NCBI RefSeq assembly: GCF_014656295.1 | Contig: NZ_BNCD01000001.1 | Coordinates: 682,001-746,000 of the forward strand | Source: Streptomyces sulfonofaciens | Lineage (GTDB): Bacteria; Actinomycetota; Actinomycetes; Streptomycetales; Streptomycetaceae | Direction: 5' to 3' | Length of the DNA stretch: 64,000 nt | Shown: in pieces, positions 42,882 through 51,127 of the stretch | Layout of the letters: the number at the start of each line of letters is the position of its first letter | How positions within the stretch are numbered: position 1 is the first letter of the stretch | The notes under the pieces: model-generated | What the model was told of the DNA's origin: nothing | The model's input: only the letters and a program-made list of their open reading frames with translations | Database searches by the model: none | Position numbers and translations under genes: made by a program

Positions 42882-43639
42882 ACGGCTTCTTCGACATGCC
42901 AAGCGACCTCCAGCACACCTGGCTGGGCCTGGTGGGCTGGCATCTTCAGGAGTCGCTGGTCCCCGTGCTGGCCGGGTTGCTGGTCGCGCTGCCGGTCGCC
43001 CAGCTCTGCGTACGCTTCAACTGGCTGTACCCGCCGGTCCTGTGGATCACCACCGTGCTGTACGCGGTGCCGTCGCTGGCCTTCTTCGTGGTCCTGATCG
43101 ACTACACGGGCCAGAGCCAGACCACCGTCATGATCCCGCTGGCCCTCTACAGCCTGGTGGTCCTGGTGCCGGCGATCGTGGACGGCGTGCGGTCGGTGCC
43201 CGCGGAGACCAACGCCGCGGCCGTGGCCATGGGCATCGGCCCGGTGCGCCGCTACCTCCGGGTCCAGCTCCCCATCGCGGTCCCGGCGATCTTCGCGGGA
43301 CTGCGGGTGGCGACCGTCTCCAGCATCAGCCTGGTCAGCGTCGGCGCGCTGATCGGGAACCAGGGCGCGCTCGGCAACCTGCTCGCCGACGCGATGTTCT
43401 ACCACCGTCCGATCCTCGCGGTCAGCTCGGTGGTCACCACGGCCGTGCTCGCCATTCTCGCCGACGCGCTGCTGGTGCTGGCCAGAAGACTGCTGACGCC
43501 GTGGCAGCCGCCCGGGGCGCGGGCCGCCGCGCGTGCCGCGCGCCGCGGCGGGCGGGGCGCCGGCCGGCCGAGCGGTGGCCGCCCGCACTCCCGGGACGCC
43601 GGAGAGGGCCCCGCCCCGGCCCTGGAGCGTGTGCCGTGA
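42878..43639 (+). CDS. Osmoprotectant-type ABC transporter permease (first)
   Basis: This 253-residue protein has five to six membrane helices and the inner-membrane coupling motif in AAAVAMGIGPVRRYLRVQLP. It begins at GTG 42878, overlapping the end of the ATPase gene by 4 nt. The arrangement of helices (ESLVPVLAGLLVALPVAQLC, SLAFFVVLIDYTGQSQTTVM) follows OpuCB/OpuCD-type subunits. A 50-residue basic tail is added. It pairs with the next permease to form the pore. Confidence 0.87.
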   Translation: MNGFFDMPSDLQHTWLGLVGWHLQESLVPVLAGLLVALPVAQLCVRFNWLYPPVLWITTVLYAVPSLAFFVVLIDYTGQSQTTVMIPLALYSLVVLVPAIVDGVRSVPAETNAAAVAMGIGPVRRYLRVQLPIAVPAIFAGLRVATVSSISLVSVGALIGNQGALGNLLADAMFYHRPILAVSSVVTTAVLAILADALLVLARRLLTPWQPPGARAAARAARRGGRGAGRPSGGRPHSRDAGEGPAPALERVP

Positions 43640-44301
43640 ACGTCTTCCACTTCGTACAGGCCTTCTTCTCCGACGGCGCGCACTGGCACGGCTACGACGG
43701 CATCCCGCGGCGCATGGTCGAGCACCTCCAGTACTCGGCGGCGGCACTGGGCGTCGCGGCGGCGATCGCACTGCCGATCGGCCTGGTCACCGGGCACACC
43801 GGCCGTGGCGGCAACGCGCTGGCGTTCGTCGCGACGGCGGCCCGCGCACTGCCCAGCTTCGGCCTGCTCGTGCTGATGTTCGTGCTGATGGGCCTGAGCA
43901 TCCTGCCGGTGATGATCCCGCTGGTGGTGCTCGCCGTGCCGCCCATCCTGGTGACGACCTACGAGGCGGTGCGCAATGTGGACGCCTCGCCCGTGGACGC
44001 CGCCCGGGGCATGGGCATGCACCCCGCCAAGATCCTCTTCCAGGTGGAGCTCCCGGTGGCGCTGCCGCTGATCCTGAGCGGGCTCAGGTCGGCGGCGATC
44101 CAGATCGTCTCCACCGCCACCATCGCCGCGTACGTGAGCCTCGGCGGCCTGGGCCGCTACATCGTCGACGGCCTCTACCAGCGCGACTACGAGAAGGTGG
44201 TGGGCGGCGCTGCCCTGGTGGCGGCCCTCGCCCTGCTGGTCCTCGGCCTGTTCTGGGCGGTGGGCCGGGCGGTGGTGTCACCGGGCGTGCGCAGGCGCTG
44301 A
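43636..44301 (+). CDS. Osmoprotectant-type ABC transporter permease (second)
   Basis: This 221-residue permease starts at GTG 43636, overlapping the previous gene by 4 nt. It contains LPSFGLLVLMFVLMGLSILP and the coupling loop DAARGMGMHPAKILFQVELP. It is the second pore subunit. No binding-protein gene follows; the likely partner lies 5.7 kb away at 49970, beyond the cvn operon. The stop is followed by GGAGGGCGCTGG-type repeats. Confidence 0.87.
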   Translation: MNVFHFVQAFFSDGAHWHGYDGIPRRMVEHLQYSAAALGVAAAIALPIGLVTGHTGRGGNALAFVATAARALPSFGLLVLMFVLMGLSILPVMIPLVVLAVPPILVTTYEAVRNVDASPVDAARGMGMHPAKILFQVELPVALPLILSGLRSAAIQIVSTATIAAYVSLGGLGRYIVDGLYQRDYEKVVGGAALVAALALLVLGLFWAVGRAVVSPGVRRR

Positions 44302-44313
44302 GCCCCGCCCCGG

Positions 44314-44390
44314 GGAGGACGCCGGGACCCGTCCCAGGGAGGGCGCTGGACCCCGTCCCGGGGGAGGGCGCTGGGCCCCGTCCGGGAGGG
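44314..44390. repeat. Three degenerate copies of a 26-28-bp unit after the permease gene
   Basis: GGAGGGCGCTGGACCCCGTC and two variants follow the permease stop in tandem. They lie between convergent operons. Confidence 0.7.
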
Positions 44391-44576
44391 GAGCGTGGCT
44401 CTGGGGCGCGCCCCCCACGAGCGCCGGGGCCCCACGAGCGCCGGGGCCGGTCATCCTCCCGCCGGGGCGCTCGCCCTCCCACCGGGGCCCCGAGCCCCTG
44501 TGCGGTCGCTCAACCCCTGCGTGACCGGTCGCCCGTGCGGCCGGTCGCCGGTGCGGCCGGTCGCCCGTGCGGACGC

Positions 44577-45221
44577 TCAGCCTCCCGCGCGGGCCAGCGC
44601 GTGTTCCAGCACCACCAGCAGCGCATCGCGCACCGAGCCGCGCTCACGGGCGTCGAAGACCGTCAGCGGGACGTTGTCGCGGACGTCCAGTGCCCAGCGC
44701 ACATCGCCGAGGTCGTGCTCGACCTGTCCGTCGAAGGCGTTCACGGCGACCGCGAAGGGGATGTCGCGGTGCTCGAAGTAGTCGACGGCGGCGTAGCAGT
44801 CGTCCAGCCTCCGGGTGTCCACGATCACCAGACCGCCCAGCGCGCCCTCCACCAGGTCGTCCCACATGAAGCCGAACCTCTCCTGGCCGGGCGTGCCGAA
44901 GAGGTACAGCTTGAGCGTCGGGTCGAGCGTGACGCAGCCGAAGTCGAGGGCCACCGTGGTGGTGGTCTTCTGCGGGGTGTGGGTGAGGTCGTCCACGCCC
45001 GCGGCGACCGAGGTGATGGACGCCTCCGTGGTCAGCGGTGCTATCTCGGAGATGGACGCCACCGTGGTCGTCTTGCCCACCCCGAAGCCGCCCGCGATCA
45101 CCATCTTGACCGGCAGCGGCGGGCGCGCGGGGACGTCGTCGGGAAGGCGGGCCATGCCGGGCTCCGGGGCGTCAGTAGTCACGGCGGGCGCCCCTGGAGT
45201 CGGGAACGGCGCGGAGTCCAT
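44577..45221 (-). CDS. cvnD: Conservon GTPase (CvnD-type)
   Basis: This 214-residue small GTPase has P loop GGFGVGKTTTVASISEIAPL, switch region PQKTTTTVALDFGCV, G3 LFGTPGQERF and a G4-like NAFDGQ. It belongs to the MglA/Rab-like family found as the fourth gene of Streptomyces cvn operons. It starts at ATG 45221 (AAGGG upstream) within the end of the DUF742 gene. It should switch between GDP and GTP states and relay signals from the membrane ATPase complex. No P450 gene (cvnE) follows. Confidence 0.93.
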   Translation of the reverse strand: MDSAPFPTPGAPAVTTDAPEPGMARLPDDVPARPPLPVKMVIAGGFGVGKTTTVASISEIAPLTTEASITSVAAGVDDLTHTPQKTTTTVALDFGCVTLDPTLKLYLFGTPGQERFGFMWDDLVEGALGGLVIVDTRRLDDCYAAVDYFEHRDIPFAVAVNAFDGQVEHDLGDVRWALDVRDNVPLTVFDARERGSVRDALLVVLEHALARAGG

Positions 45222-45765
45222 CGATAACCCTTCTCAGGACGGAGGCATCGCGGGCGGGGTTGCCCTGCGGGAGGTGCAAGGTCAGCCGGCCGTCGACGCG
45301 CAGGTCGTCGGCGAGCACACGGATGACGTTGAGGTGCATGCGGAGCTTCGCGGCGATCTCGGCCAGCGACAGCGGCTCCTGGCAGACGGCGACGATGTCC
45401 CGGTGCTCGAAGGCGAAGGTGTCGAGCGCGGCGATGCCCCCGCTCGTCGCCACCACCTGCGTCTCCACCGGGATCGGCGGTACCAGGCTCTCGCCGCCCG
45501 CCACCCTCCCCGCGGTGAGCAGGAACGGGCGGACCGCCGAGGCGGGCCGGACCGGTTCGGTGTGCGGTTCGGGGTGCGGCTGCGGGTACGAACCGGGGCA
45601 CGGCTCGGGGTAGGCGTCGTCGGCAGCGCTCCCTGATGGTGCCTCACCGGCCGTCATGGTGCCCGCCCTCCTCGCCCGTGGCCCTCGCCGTGGCCCTCGC
45701 CGTGGCCCTCGCCGTGGTCCATCGTCCCGCCCGGTCCGCACGCGTCGTCGCCGGGGCCGGTTCAC
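45172..45765 (-). CDS. cvnC: Conservon DUF742 protein (CvnC-type)
   Basis: This protein is up to 197 residues long. The DUF742 winged-helix-like domain covers about 75-190, with VRPFLLTAGRVAGGESLVPP, FEHRDIVAVCQEPLSLAEIA and LRMHLNVIRVLADDLRVDGR. GTG 45765 overlaps the roadblock gene stop by 4 nt, but residues 14-30 then derive from a repeat (GPRRGPRRGPRRGPRARR). ATG 45657 is a credible alternative that excludes it. Third member of the conservon; it probably binds the other Cvn proteins at the membrane. Confidence 0.9.
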   Translation of the reverse strand: MNRPRRRRVRTGRDDGPRRGPRRGPRRGPRARRAGTMTAGEAPSGSAADDAYPEPCPGSYPQPHPEPHTEPVRPASAVRPFLLTAGRVAGGESLVPPIPVETQVVATSGGIAALDTFAFEHRDIVAVCQEPLSLAEIAAKLRMHLNVIRVLADDLRVDGRLTLHLPQGNPARDASVLRRVIDGLRAVPDSRGARRDY

Positions 45766-46349
45766 CCGGTGGCGGTCCCGCCGACCGAGTGCTTCAGCTC
45801 CATGATGAGCTGCGGGGTGAGCGCGGCGCCCGCACGATTGGCGAACAGGGCCATTTCATAGGCGATGTTGCCCAGCTTCGCCTCCTTCGAGGCGACCACG
45901 CCGAGCACCGCTCCCGCCCCGATCGCCGAGACGAGCAGGTGCCCGCCCGCGAGGTCGACGATGACCTTGTTGAGGGCGCCGAGGCCGTAGGCGCCGGAGG
46001 CGCCGGCGGCCAGGCTGGTGAGGCCGGAGACGATCGCCGCGAGCCGTTCCGAGTCGGCGTGGTCGCGCAGCCGGGAGACGGCGATCAGCAGCCCGTCGGA
46101 CGACACCCCTATCGCGTCCACGACGCCCGCGGTCTCGGTGGCGAACCTGCTCAGCAGCCAGTTGAAGTCGGCCGCCGCGCTGCGCAGGGCGGGGTCGGCG
46201 GTGCCGGGGTCGGCTGTGGCGGGTGCTGCGGTGCCGGGTGCTGCGGTGCCGGGTGCTGCGGTGCCGGGTGGTACGGACGCGTGCGGTGTGCCCGGGCCCG
46301 GGCGCGGTTCGGCCGCGCCGGAGGCGGACCCGTCGGTCCAGGTGGTCAT
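45762..46349 (-). CDS. cvnB: Conservon roadblock/LC7 protein (CvnB-type)
   Basis: This 195-residue protein starts at ATG 46349, overlapping the sensor gene stop (ATGA). After a low-complexity stretch (PGTAAPGTAAPGTAAPATAD), residues 70-190 form a roadblock/LC7 domain: DFNWLLSRFATETAGVVDAI, SSDGLLIAVSRLRDHADSER and GGHLLVSAIGAGAVLGVVAS. It is expected to act with the CvnD GTPase, as MglB acts on MglA. The N-terminal extension is built from repeated 15-bp units. Confidence 0.93.
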   Translation of the reverse strand: MTTWTDGSASGAAEPRPGPGTPHASVPPGTAAPGTAAPGTAAPATADPGTADPALRSAAADFNWLLSRFATETAGVVDAIGVSSDGLLIAVSRLRDHADSERLAAIVSGLTSLAAGASGAYGLGALNKVIVDLAGGHLLVSAIGAGAVLGVVASKEAKLGNIAYEMALFANRAGAALTPQLIMELKHSVGGTATG

Positions 46350-49300
46350 TGGCCCACCCCTTCTGAGGATGCGGACGGCTCGGTACCGGTCGTACGGCGC
46401 CTGTCGGGCCAGGGGGCCGCCGTCCGGTGCGGTGCGCTCGGCGGCACAGACGCCTGGGACCCCTGTGGTGGTTGCGCTTCGTGATGCTCTTGCAACCGGT
46501 TGCGTAGGTACGTGGCGCCGAGGAACCGTGCGCTGTCGCGTTGTGCCCGCTCGACGGCCGCCTCGAACTCCTCCAGTTCCAGGCGGGCCGCCTCCGCGTC
46601 CACCGGCCGCCACCCCGGTGGCCCCTGCTGCCCGGGCTGCTGCGGCAGCACGCCGGACGCGGTGGTGGCCGACAGCGTCGCGCCGCGCACCCGGCGCCGC
46701 AGCGGCCGCGGAGACCGCGCACCCGGCACCGGAGTGCGCCCGGCCGCCGGCCCGCCGGCCGCCGACCCGTGCGACGCGCGTCCTGGCGGACCGTCCGCGC
46801 CGTACGAGCCGCCGGTGAAGGCCGACGCGTCCTCGTACGGCGAGCGCTCCTCGTGCGGCGAGCCGTCCGCGCGCGGTGAGCGGTCCTCGTGCGGTGAGCC
46901 GTCCCCGTACGGTGAACGGTCCTCGTGCGGTGAGCCGTCCCCGTACGGTGAACGGTCCTCGTGCGGTGAGCCGTCCCCGTACGGTGAGCGCTCCCCGTAC
47001 GACGAACCGTCCCTGTACGACGAACCGCCCGGGGTGCCCGAACCCTCGGGGAAGCCCGAACCCTCGGGGAAGCCCGAACCCTCCGGGAATCCCGAACCCT
47101 CCGGGACGCCCGGGCCCTCCGGGGCGGGTGCGTCGCCGCGGAAGGCGTCGAAGAACGGCGAGCCGTCCGGGAGGCCGTCGGGGAGGGCGGAGCCGCGCCC
47201 GACCGGCCCCACGCGGTCCGTGTCGGGCGCCGACCGCGGGGCCGGCACCCGGCGCGGCAGCCCCGTGGCGGCGCCCGTCGGCGGGCCGGCGGGCGGGCCG
47301 GCCGGTGGGCGCCGGACGCGGCCGGGCGACTGGCGCGCGGGCGTGGGCCGCGGCGCGACCGTGGCGGCCGTGTGCATCGGCAGCAGGTGCACCGGCGGCA
47401 CGATGACCGTGGCGGTGAGGCCCCCGCCGGGGGTGCGCGACAGCGTGACCTGGATGCCCCAGCGCCGCGAGAGGCTGCCGACCACGAAGAGCCCGAGCAC
47501 CTTGGTCGGCACCAGGTCGAGCCGTTCGCGGCGCACCAGCCTGGCGTTCTCCTCGGCCAGCCGCTCGGGGCCCATGCCCAGGCCGTGGTCGGCGATCTCG
47601 ACCACGGCACCGTCGGTCACCAGCCGCCGGGAGGCGCCGGCCCACGGCTCCGCCACGTCCTCGTCCTCGGCCGCGGGCGCCGCTCCCGTGGACCGGCCTC
47701 CGCCGCCCGTCAGCAGCCGCACCTCGACCCGGCTGCCGGCCGGCGAGAACGCCACCGCGTTCTCCAGCAGCTCCGCCAGCATCAGCGTGAGGTCGCCGAC
47801 CACGTCGGGCGCGATGGTGACGTCGCCGTCGGCGCGCGGCGTCACCCGCTGGTAGTCCTCGATCTGCCCGAGCGCGGCCCGCACCACGTTGCTCAGCCGG
47901 ACCGGGCCGGTGTCGGTGCCCCGCTCGCGCAGCCCGGCGAGCAGCATCAGGCTGTCGGCGTTGCGCTGCAGCCGTACCGCGATGTGGTCGATCCGGTAGA
48001 GGCGCTCCAGCACCTCCGGATCGGTCTCGCCGCGCTCGACCGCGTCGATCAGCGCGAGCTGGCGCGCCGTCAGGTTGCTGACGCGCCGTCCGATGTTGCC
48101 GAACATCTCCGCGAAGTTGCGGCGGCTGAGCACCTGCCGTTCGAGCAGCGCGGTCGCGGTGATCTGCACCTGGTTGAACGCCTCGGCGAGCTCGCCGATC
48201 TCGTCGCGGACCGGCACCGGCACGGCCGCGAGGCGGGGCGGCCCGGTGTCGGCGGAGCCGTCGTCCGCGACCCGGGCCAGCTCCTCGCCGGCCGCCGCGG
48301 CCACCTGCCGTGCCGCACCGGTCAGCGTCCGCACGGTCCGCAGCACCGAGCGGCGGGCCAGGACGGAGAACAGCAGCCAGGCGGTGAACGCCAGCAGGGC
48401 CGCCACCAGCAGCCCGCCGGCCCGCCACCAGGCGTCCTCGGAGGCCCGCTGGGTCTGGGCCGCGATCTGGTGGATCAGCGCCCCGGTGACCTCCAGCCGG
48501 TGCCGTGCCTGCTGCTCGTAGGTGGGGACCTCCCGCAACGACGCGTCGAGAGCGGCCCGCACCTGTGCCGGGCGCTCGGCCACCAGGCCGCCGGGGTCGA
48601 CCTGGAGGGCGGCGTAGTGCTCGGCGATGACGCTCTGGTAGGGGGTGCGTTCGATCCCGGCCAGCTCGTCGCCCTGGGCGGGGCCGGCGTGCCGGCGGAA
48701 CCGGTCGGACTGGTAGGTGTACTGGTCGTAGGAGCCGACCGCGCCGGTGAACTCGATGAGCGCGTTGGGGTCGCCGGTGCGTGCCGAGAACACGCTGGTC
48801 TCGAAGGTGGCGTGCGCGGTGTCGGCGCGCAGCAGGGCGTCCAGCAGGGTGGCGGAGGCGTTCGTGGGCGGCTCTGGCGCGTCGGCGGGCTGCGCGGCGC
48901 CGGTGCCGGCCGCTGCCGGGTCGCCGGGGCGGCCGGCGGACGCGTCCCTTCCGTCGTCCTGGTAGGCGTTGTCGGGGTCCGAGCCGTTGATGCCGAGCCC
49001 GTTGATCAGGTCGGCGACGGCACCGCCGTAGGCGGGGTCGATGTTGTCGGCGGGGATGGGGCCCTGCGCGACGGTGCCGCGCAGGCTGTCCAGGCCCTCG
49101 ATCTCCTTCAGGGCCCGCGCCTCCGCCTCGGGCAGCCGGTCGCCGAAGGTCCTGCGCACCGTCTCCACCTGCGCGTTCACGGCCCGCTGCGCGGCCAGGT
49201 AGGGCGCGGTGCCGGGTGCCCGGGTGGCGCCCCGGCCCTTCGCCTCGTAGCGCAGCGAGACCAGGATCGCCTGGCGGTGCTCGGTCTGCAGGCCGTCGAT

Positions 49301-49543
49301 GAGCCTCGCCACCTGCTCGCTGCTGCGCACCAGACGGGCGGTGTCGGCCGCCGACCGGGCCTGCCCGATCTGCTGGTGCGCGACGAACGCCAGCATGGCC
49401 GCGATGACCAGCACCGGGACGAACACCAGAACGTCCAGCTTGCGGCGGAAGGGCCAGCGGTCGAGCAGCGGGCCGCGCGGCCGGGGCACCTCGCGCACCG
49501 CCGGTGCGCCGGTCCTCGGCGGGTCCTTTCTCTGCCCGGGCAC
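46346..49543 (-). CDS. cvnA: Conservon membrane sensor-like ATPase (CvnA-type)
   Basis: This 1065-residue protein starts at GTG 49543 (GGAGG upstream). It has a membrane segment near 35-55 (LDVLVFVPVLVIAAMLAFVA), a nitrate/bacteriocin-sensor-like extracellular helical domain, a second membrane segment near 375 (AGGLLVAALLAFTAWLLFSV), a HAMP-like linker and a GHKL ATPase (LMLAELLENAVAFSPAGS, EIADHGLGMGPERLAEENAR, LGLFVVGSLSRRWG). No phosphoacceptor His box is seen. The C-terminal 350 residues include repeats (GSPHEDRSPYGDGSPHEDRS; EGSGFPEGSGFPEGSG). It is the first gene of the four-gene cvn operon and the likely signal input. Confidence 0.93.
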   Translation of the reverse strand: MPGQRKDPPRTGAPAVREVPRPRGPLLDRWPFRRKLDVLVFVPVLVIAAMLAFVAHQQIGQARSAADTARLVRSSEQVARLIDGLQTEHRQAILVSLRYEAKGRGATRAPGTAPYLAAQRAVNAQVETVRRTFGDRLPEAEARALKEIEGLDSLRGTVAQGPIPADNIDPAYGGAVADLINGLGINGSDPDNAYQDDGRDASAGRPGDPAAAGTGAAQPADAPEPPTNASATLLDALLRADTAHATFETSVFSARTGDPNALIEFTGAVGSYDQYTYQSDRFRRHAGPAQGDELAGIERTPYQSVIAEHYAALQVDPGGLVAERPAQVRAALDASLREVPTYEQQARHRLEVTGALIHQIAAQTQRASEDAWWRAGGLLVAALLAFTAWLLFSVLARRSVLRTVRTLTGAARQVAAAAGEELARVADDGSADTGPPRLAAVPVPVRDEIGELAEAFNQVQITATALLERQVLSRRNFAEMFGNIGRRVSNLTARQLALIDAVERGETDPEVLERLYRIDHIAVRLQRNADSLMLLAGLRERGTDTGPVRLSNVVRAALGQIEDYQRVTPRADGDVTIAPDVVGDLTLMLAELLENAVAFSPAGSRVEVRLLTGGGGRSTGAAPAAEDEDVAEPWAGASRRLVTDGAVVEIADHGLGMGPERLAEENARLVRRERLDLVPTKVLGLFVVGSLSRRWGIQVTLSRTPGGGLTATVIVPPVHLLPMHTAATVAPRPTPARQSPGRVRRPPAGPPAGPPTGAATGLPRRVPAPRSAPDTDRVGPVGRGSALPDGLPDGSPFFDAFRGDAPAPEGPGVPEGSGFPEGSGFPEGSGFPEGSGTPGGSSYRDGSSYGERSPYGDGSPHEDRSPYGDGSPHEDRSPYGDGSPHEDRSPRADGSPHEERSPYEDASAFTGGSYGADGPPGRASHGSAAGGPAAGRTPVPGARSPRPLRRRVRGATLSATTASGVLPQQPGQQGPPGWRPVDAEAARLELEEFEAAVERAQRDSARFLGATYLRNRLQEHHEAQPPQGSQASVPPSAPHRTAAPWPDRRRTTGTEPSASSEGVGQ

Positions 49544-49969
49544 CGGGCCTCCTTGCAGCACTCCTGGGGGTGGGGACGACTTGCTGCGGCGCTGGGGGGT
49601 TGGTTCCGGGGAACGGCCGTACGGAGGGCGAGACTAGCGAGCTGTCAAACCACTTCGCCCACGAATCGACCAAGAATGGGCCACAACACGCAGCGGAGTC
49701 GATCACATCTTCACCAGGACCATGCGTCGGGGCCCGGAGCGCCGGGGCGCGCAGCCGGTCCCCGTCCGTGCGTGGGGCCGGTCCCGTCCGCCCGGGGAGC
49801 CGGTCCCGTCCGCGCGCGGAACCGGCCGTGCAGGACGCGGCGGATCGCAATCCGAACGCGCTTGACTCCGCGTGCGGGCTCTCGTTGGATCGTCCGCACG
49901 TGCCGTCCCGCACAGCCGTGCGGCCGGCCCCGTCAGCCGTCGCCTGGACAAGGGAACGTGACCGCAACC
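49544..49969. other. Divergent region between the cvn operon and the binding-protein gene
   Basis: This 426-bp spacer carries the promoters of two divergent units. Repeats of GCCGGTCCCGTCCG type occur at 49745-49830. No gene is supported. Confidence 0.45.
49862..49890 (+). promoter_or_regulatory. Possible promoter of the binding-protein gene
   Basis: TTGACT (49862-49867) and TTGGAT (49885-49890) are spaced by 17 bp, 80 bp before the start codon. The -35 is good and the -10 weak. Confidence 0.35.
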
Positions 49970-50911
49970 ATGAGCAGCCAGAAGCGCCTCCTCGCGACCG
50001 CCGCGGTCGTCCTGACCAGCGCCCTGACGGCCGCCCTGACCGGATGCTCCTCGTCCGGCGGCTCCGGAGGCGATCCGCTGAAGGGCGACGGGGGCGGGAA
50101 CGGCACGGTCGTCGTCGGCTCCAACAACTTCGCCGAGAGCACCCTGCTGTCCGACATCTACGGCGAGGCGCTCAAGGCCAAGGGCCTCAAGGTCGAGTAC
50201 AAGCACAACATCGGCAGTCGGGAGACCACCTACGGCCTGATCAAGAACGGCACGCTGACGGTGCTCCCCGAGTACAACGGCGCGCTGCTCGCCTACCTGG
50301 ACAAGGACGCGGTCCCGAAGACCGTCGAGGAGACCGGCAAGGCCGTCACCGACAAGCTGGCCCCCAAGCTGGGCCTCCTCGAACCGTCCAGGGCCCAGGA
50401 CAAGGACGCGGTCACGGTCAACGCGGCCACCGCCGGGAAGTACCACCTGACGTCCGACTCCACGATCGCGGACCTCGCCGACGCCGCACCCGGCCTGGTG
50501 ATCGGCGGCTCGCCCGAGTTCCAGACCCGGCACCAGGGCCTGGACGGGCTGAAGTCCGTCTACGGCGTCACGTTCAGGTCCTTCAAGGCGCTCGACGCGG
50601 GCGGCCCCCTGACCATCGCGGCGCTCAAGGGCGGCAACATCCAGGTCGGCGACGTCTTCACGACCGATCCGAGCATCCGTAAGAACAGGTTCGTCGTCCT
50701 CCGGGACCCGAAGAACCTCTTCGGCTTCGAGAACGTCGTCCCGCTGGTGTACCGCCCGGACCTCCCCAAGGCCGGCGCCGCCGCGCTCAACGCGGTCTCG
50801 GCCGCGCTCGACACCCCGACCCTGCTCAAGCTCGGCACCGAGGTCCAGAACGAGCAGAAGGACCCCATGGACGTCGCGAGGTCCTGGCTGAAGGCCGAGC
50901 ACCTGATCTGA
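49970..50911 (+). CDS. Osmoprotectant-type ABC substrate-binding lipoprotein
   Basis: This 313-residue protein begins MSSQKRLLATAAVVLTSALT with a lipobox (ALTAALTGC) at about Cys 25. The mature protein is an OpuAC/OsmX-like type II binding protein: VVVGSNNFAESTLLSDIYGE, NIGSRETTYGLIKNGTLTVL, PEYNGALLAYL, GGNIQVGDVFTTDPSIRKNR and NVVPLVYRPDLPKAG. It probably delivers a quaternary amine such as glycine betaine to the transporter encoded at 41595-44301. Its isolation from that operon by the cvn genes is unusual. GTG 49958 is an alternative start. The last codons form one arm of a long palindrome. Confidence 0.88.
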   Translation: MSSQKRLLATAAVVLTSALTAALTGCSSSGGSGGDPLKGDGGGNGTVVVGSNNFAESTLLSDIYGEALKAKGLKVEYKHNIGSRETTYGLIKNGTLTVLPEYNGALLAYLDKDAVPKTVEETGKAVTDKLAPKLGLLEPSRAQDKDAVTVNAATAGKYHLTSDSTIADLADAAPGLVIGGSPEFQTRHQGLDGLKSVYGVTFRSFKALDAGGPLTIAALKGGNIQVGDVFTTDPSIRKNRFVVLRDPKNLFGFENVVPLVYRPDLPKAGAAALNAVSAALDTPTLLKLGTEVQNEQKDPMDVARSWLKAEHLI

Positions 50912-50947
50912 CCCGGGCCCGGGCCCGGGTCAGATCAGGTGCTCGGC
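50894..50947 (+). terminator. 54-nt perfect palindrome spanning the binding-protein gene end
   Basis: Twenty-seven bases on each side of 50920/50921 are exact inverse complements (GCCGAGCACCTGATCTGACC and onward). The left arm encodes the last five residues and stop of the binding protein; the right arm is the same sequence inverted. As RNA it makes a very stable hairpin and can end transcription, but its precision suggests inverted duplication of the gene end. Confidence 0.85.
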
Positions 50948-51127
50948 GTACCCGCCGTACACCCGTACACCGCACCCGTACAGCCCGTACGCCCGTACAG
51001 CCCGTACGCCCGGACCGGCCCGGACCGCTGCGGCCGCCGCCCGCCCCGCGGAGGGGCGGGCGGCGCCGTCGGGCGCAGTCCCCGCCCCCGCCCGGGGGCG
51101 GCACCGGAAGACCCAGGAGGAGGCGGC

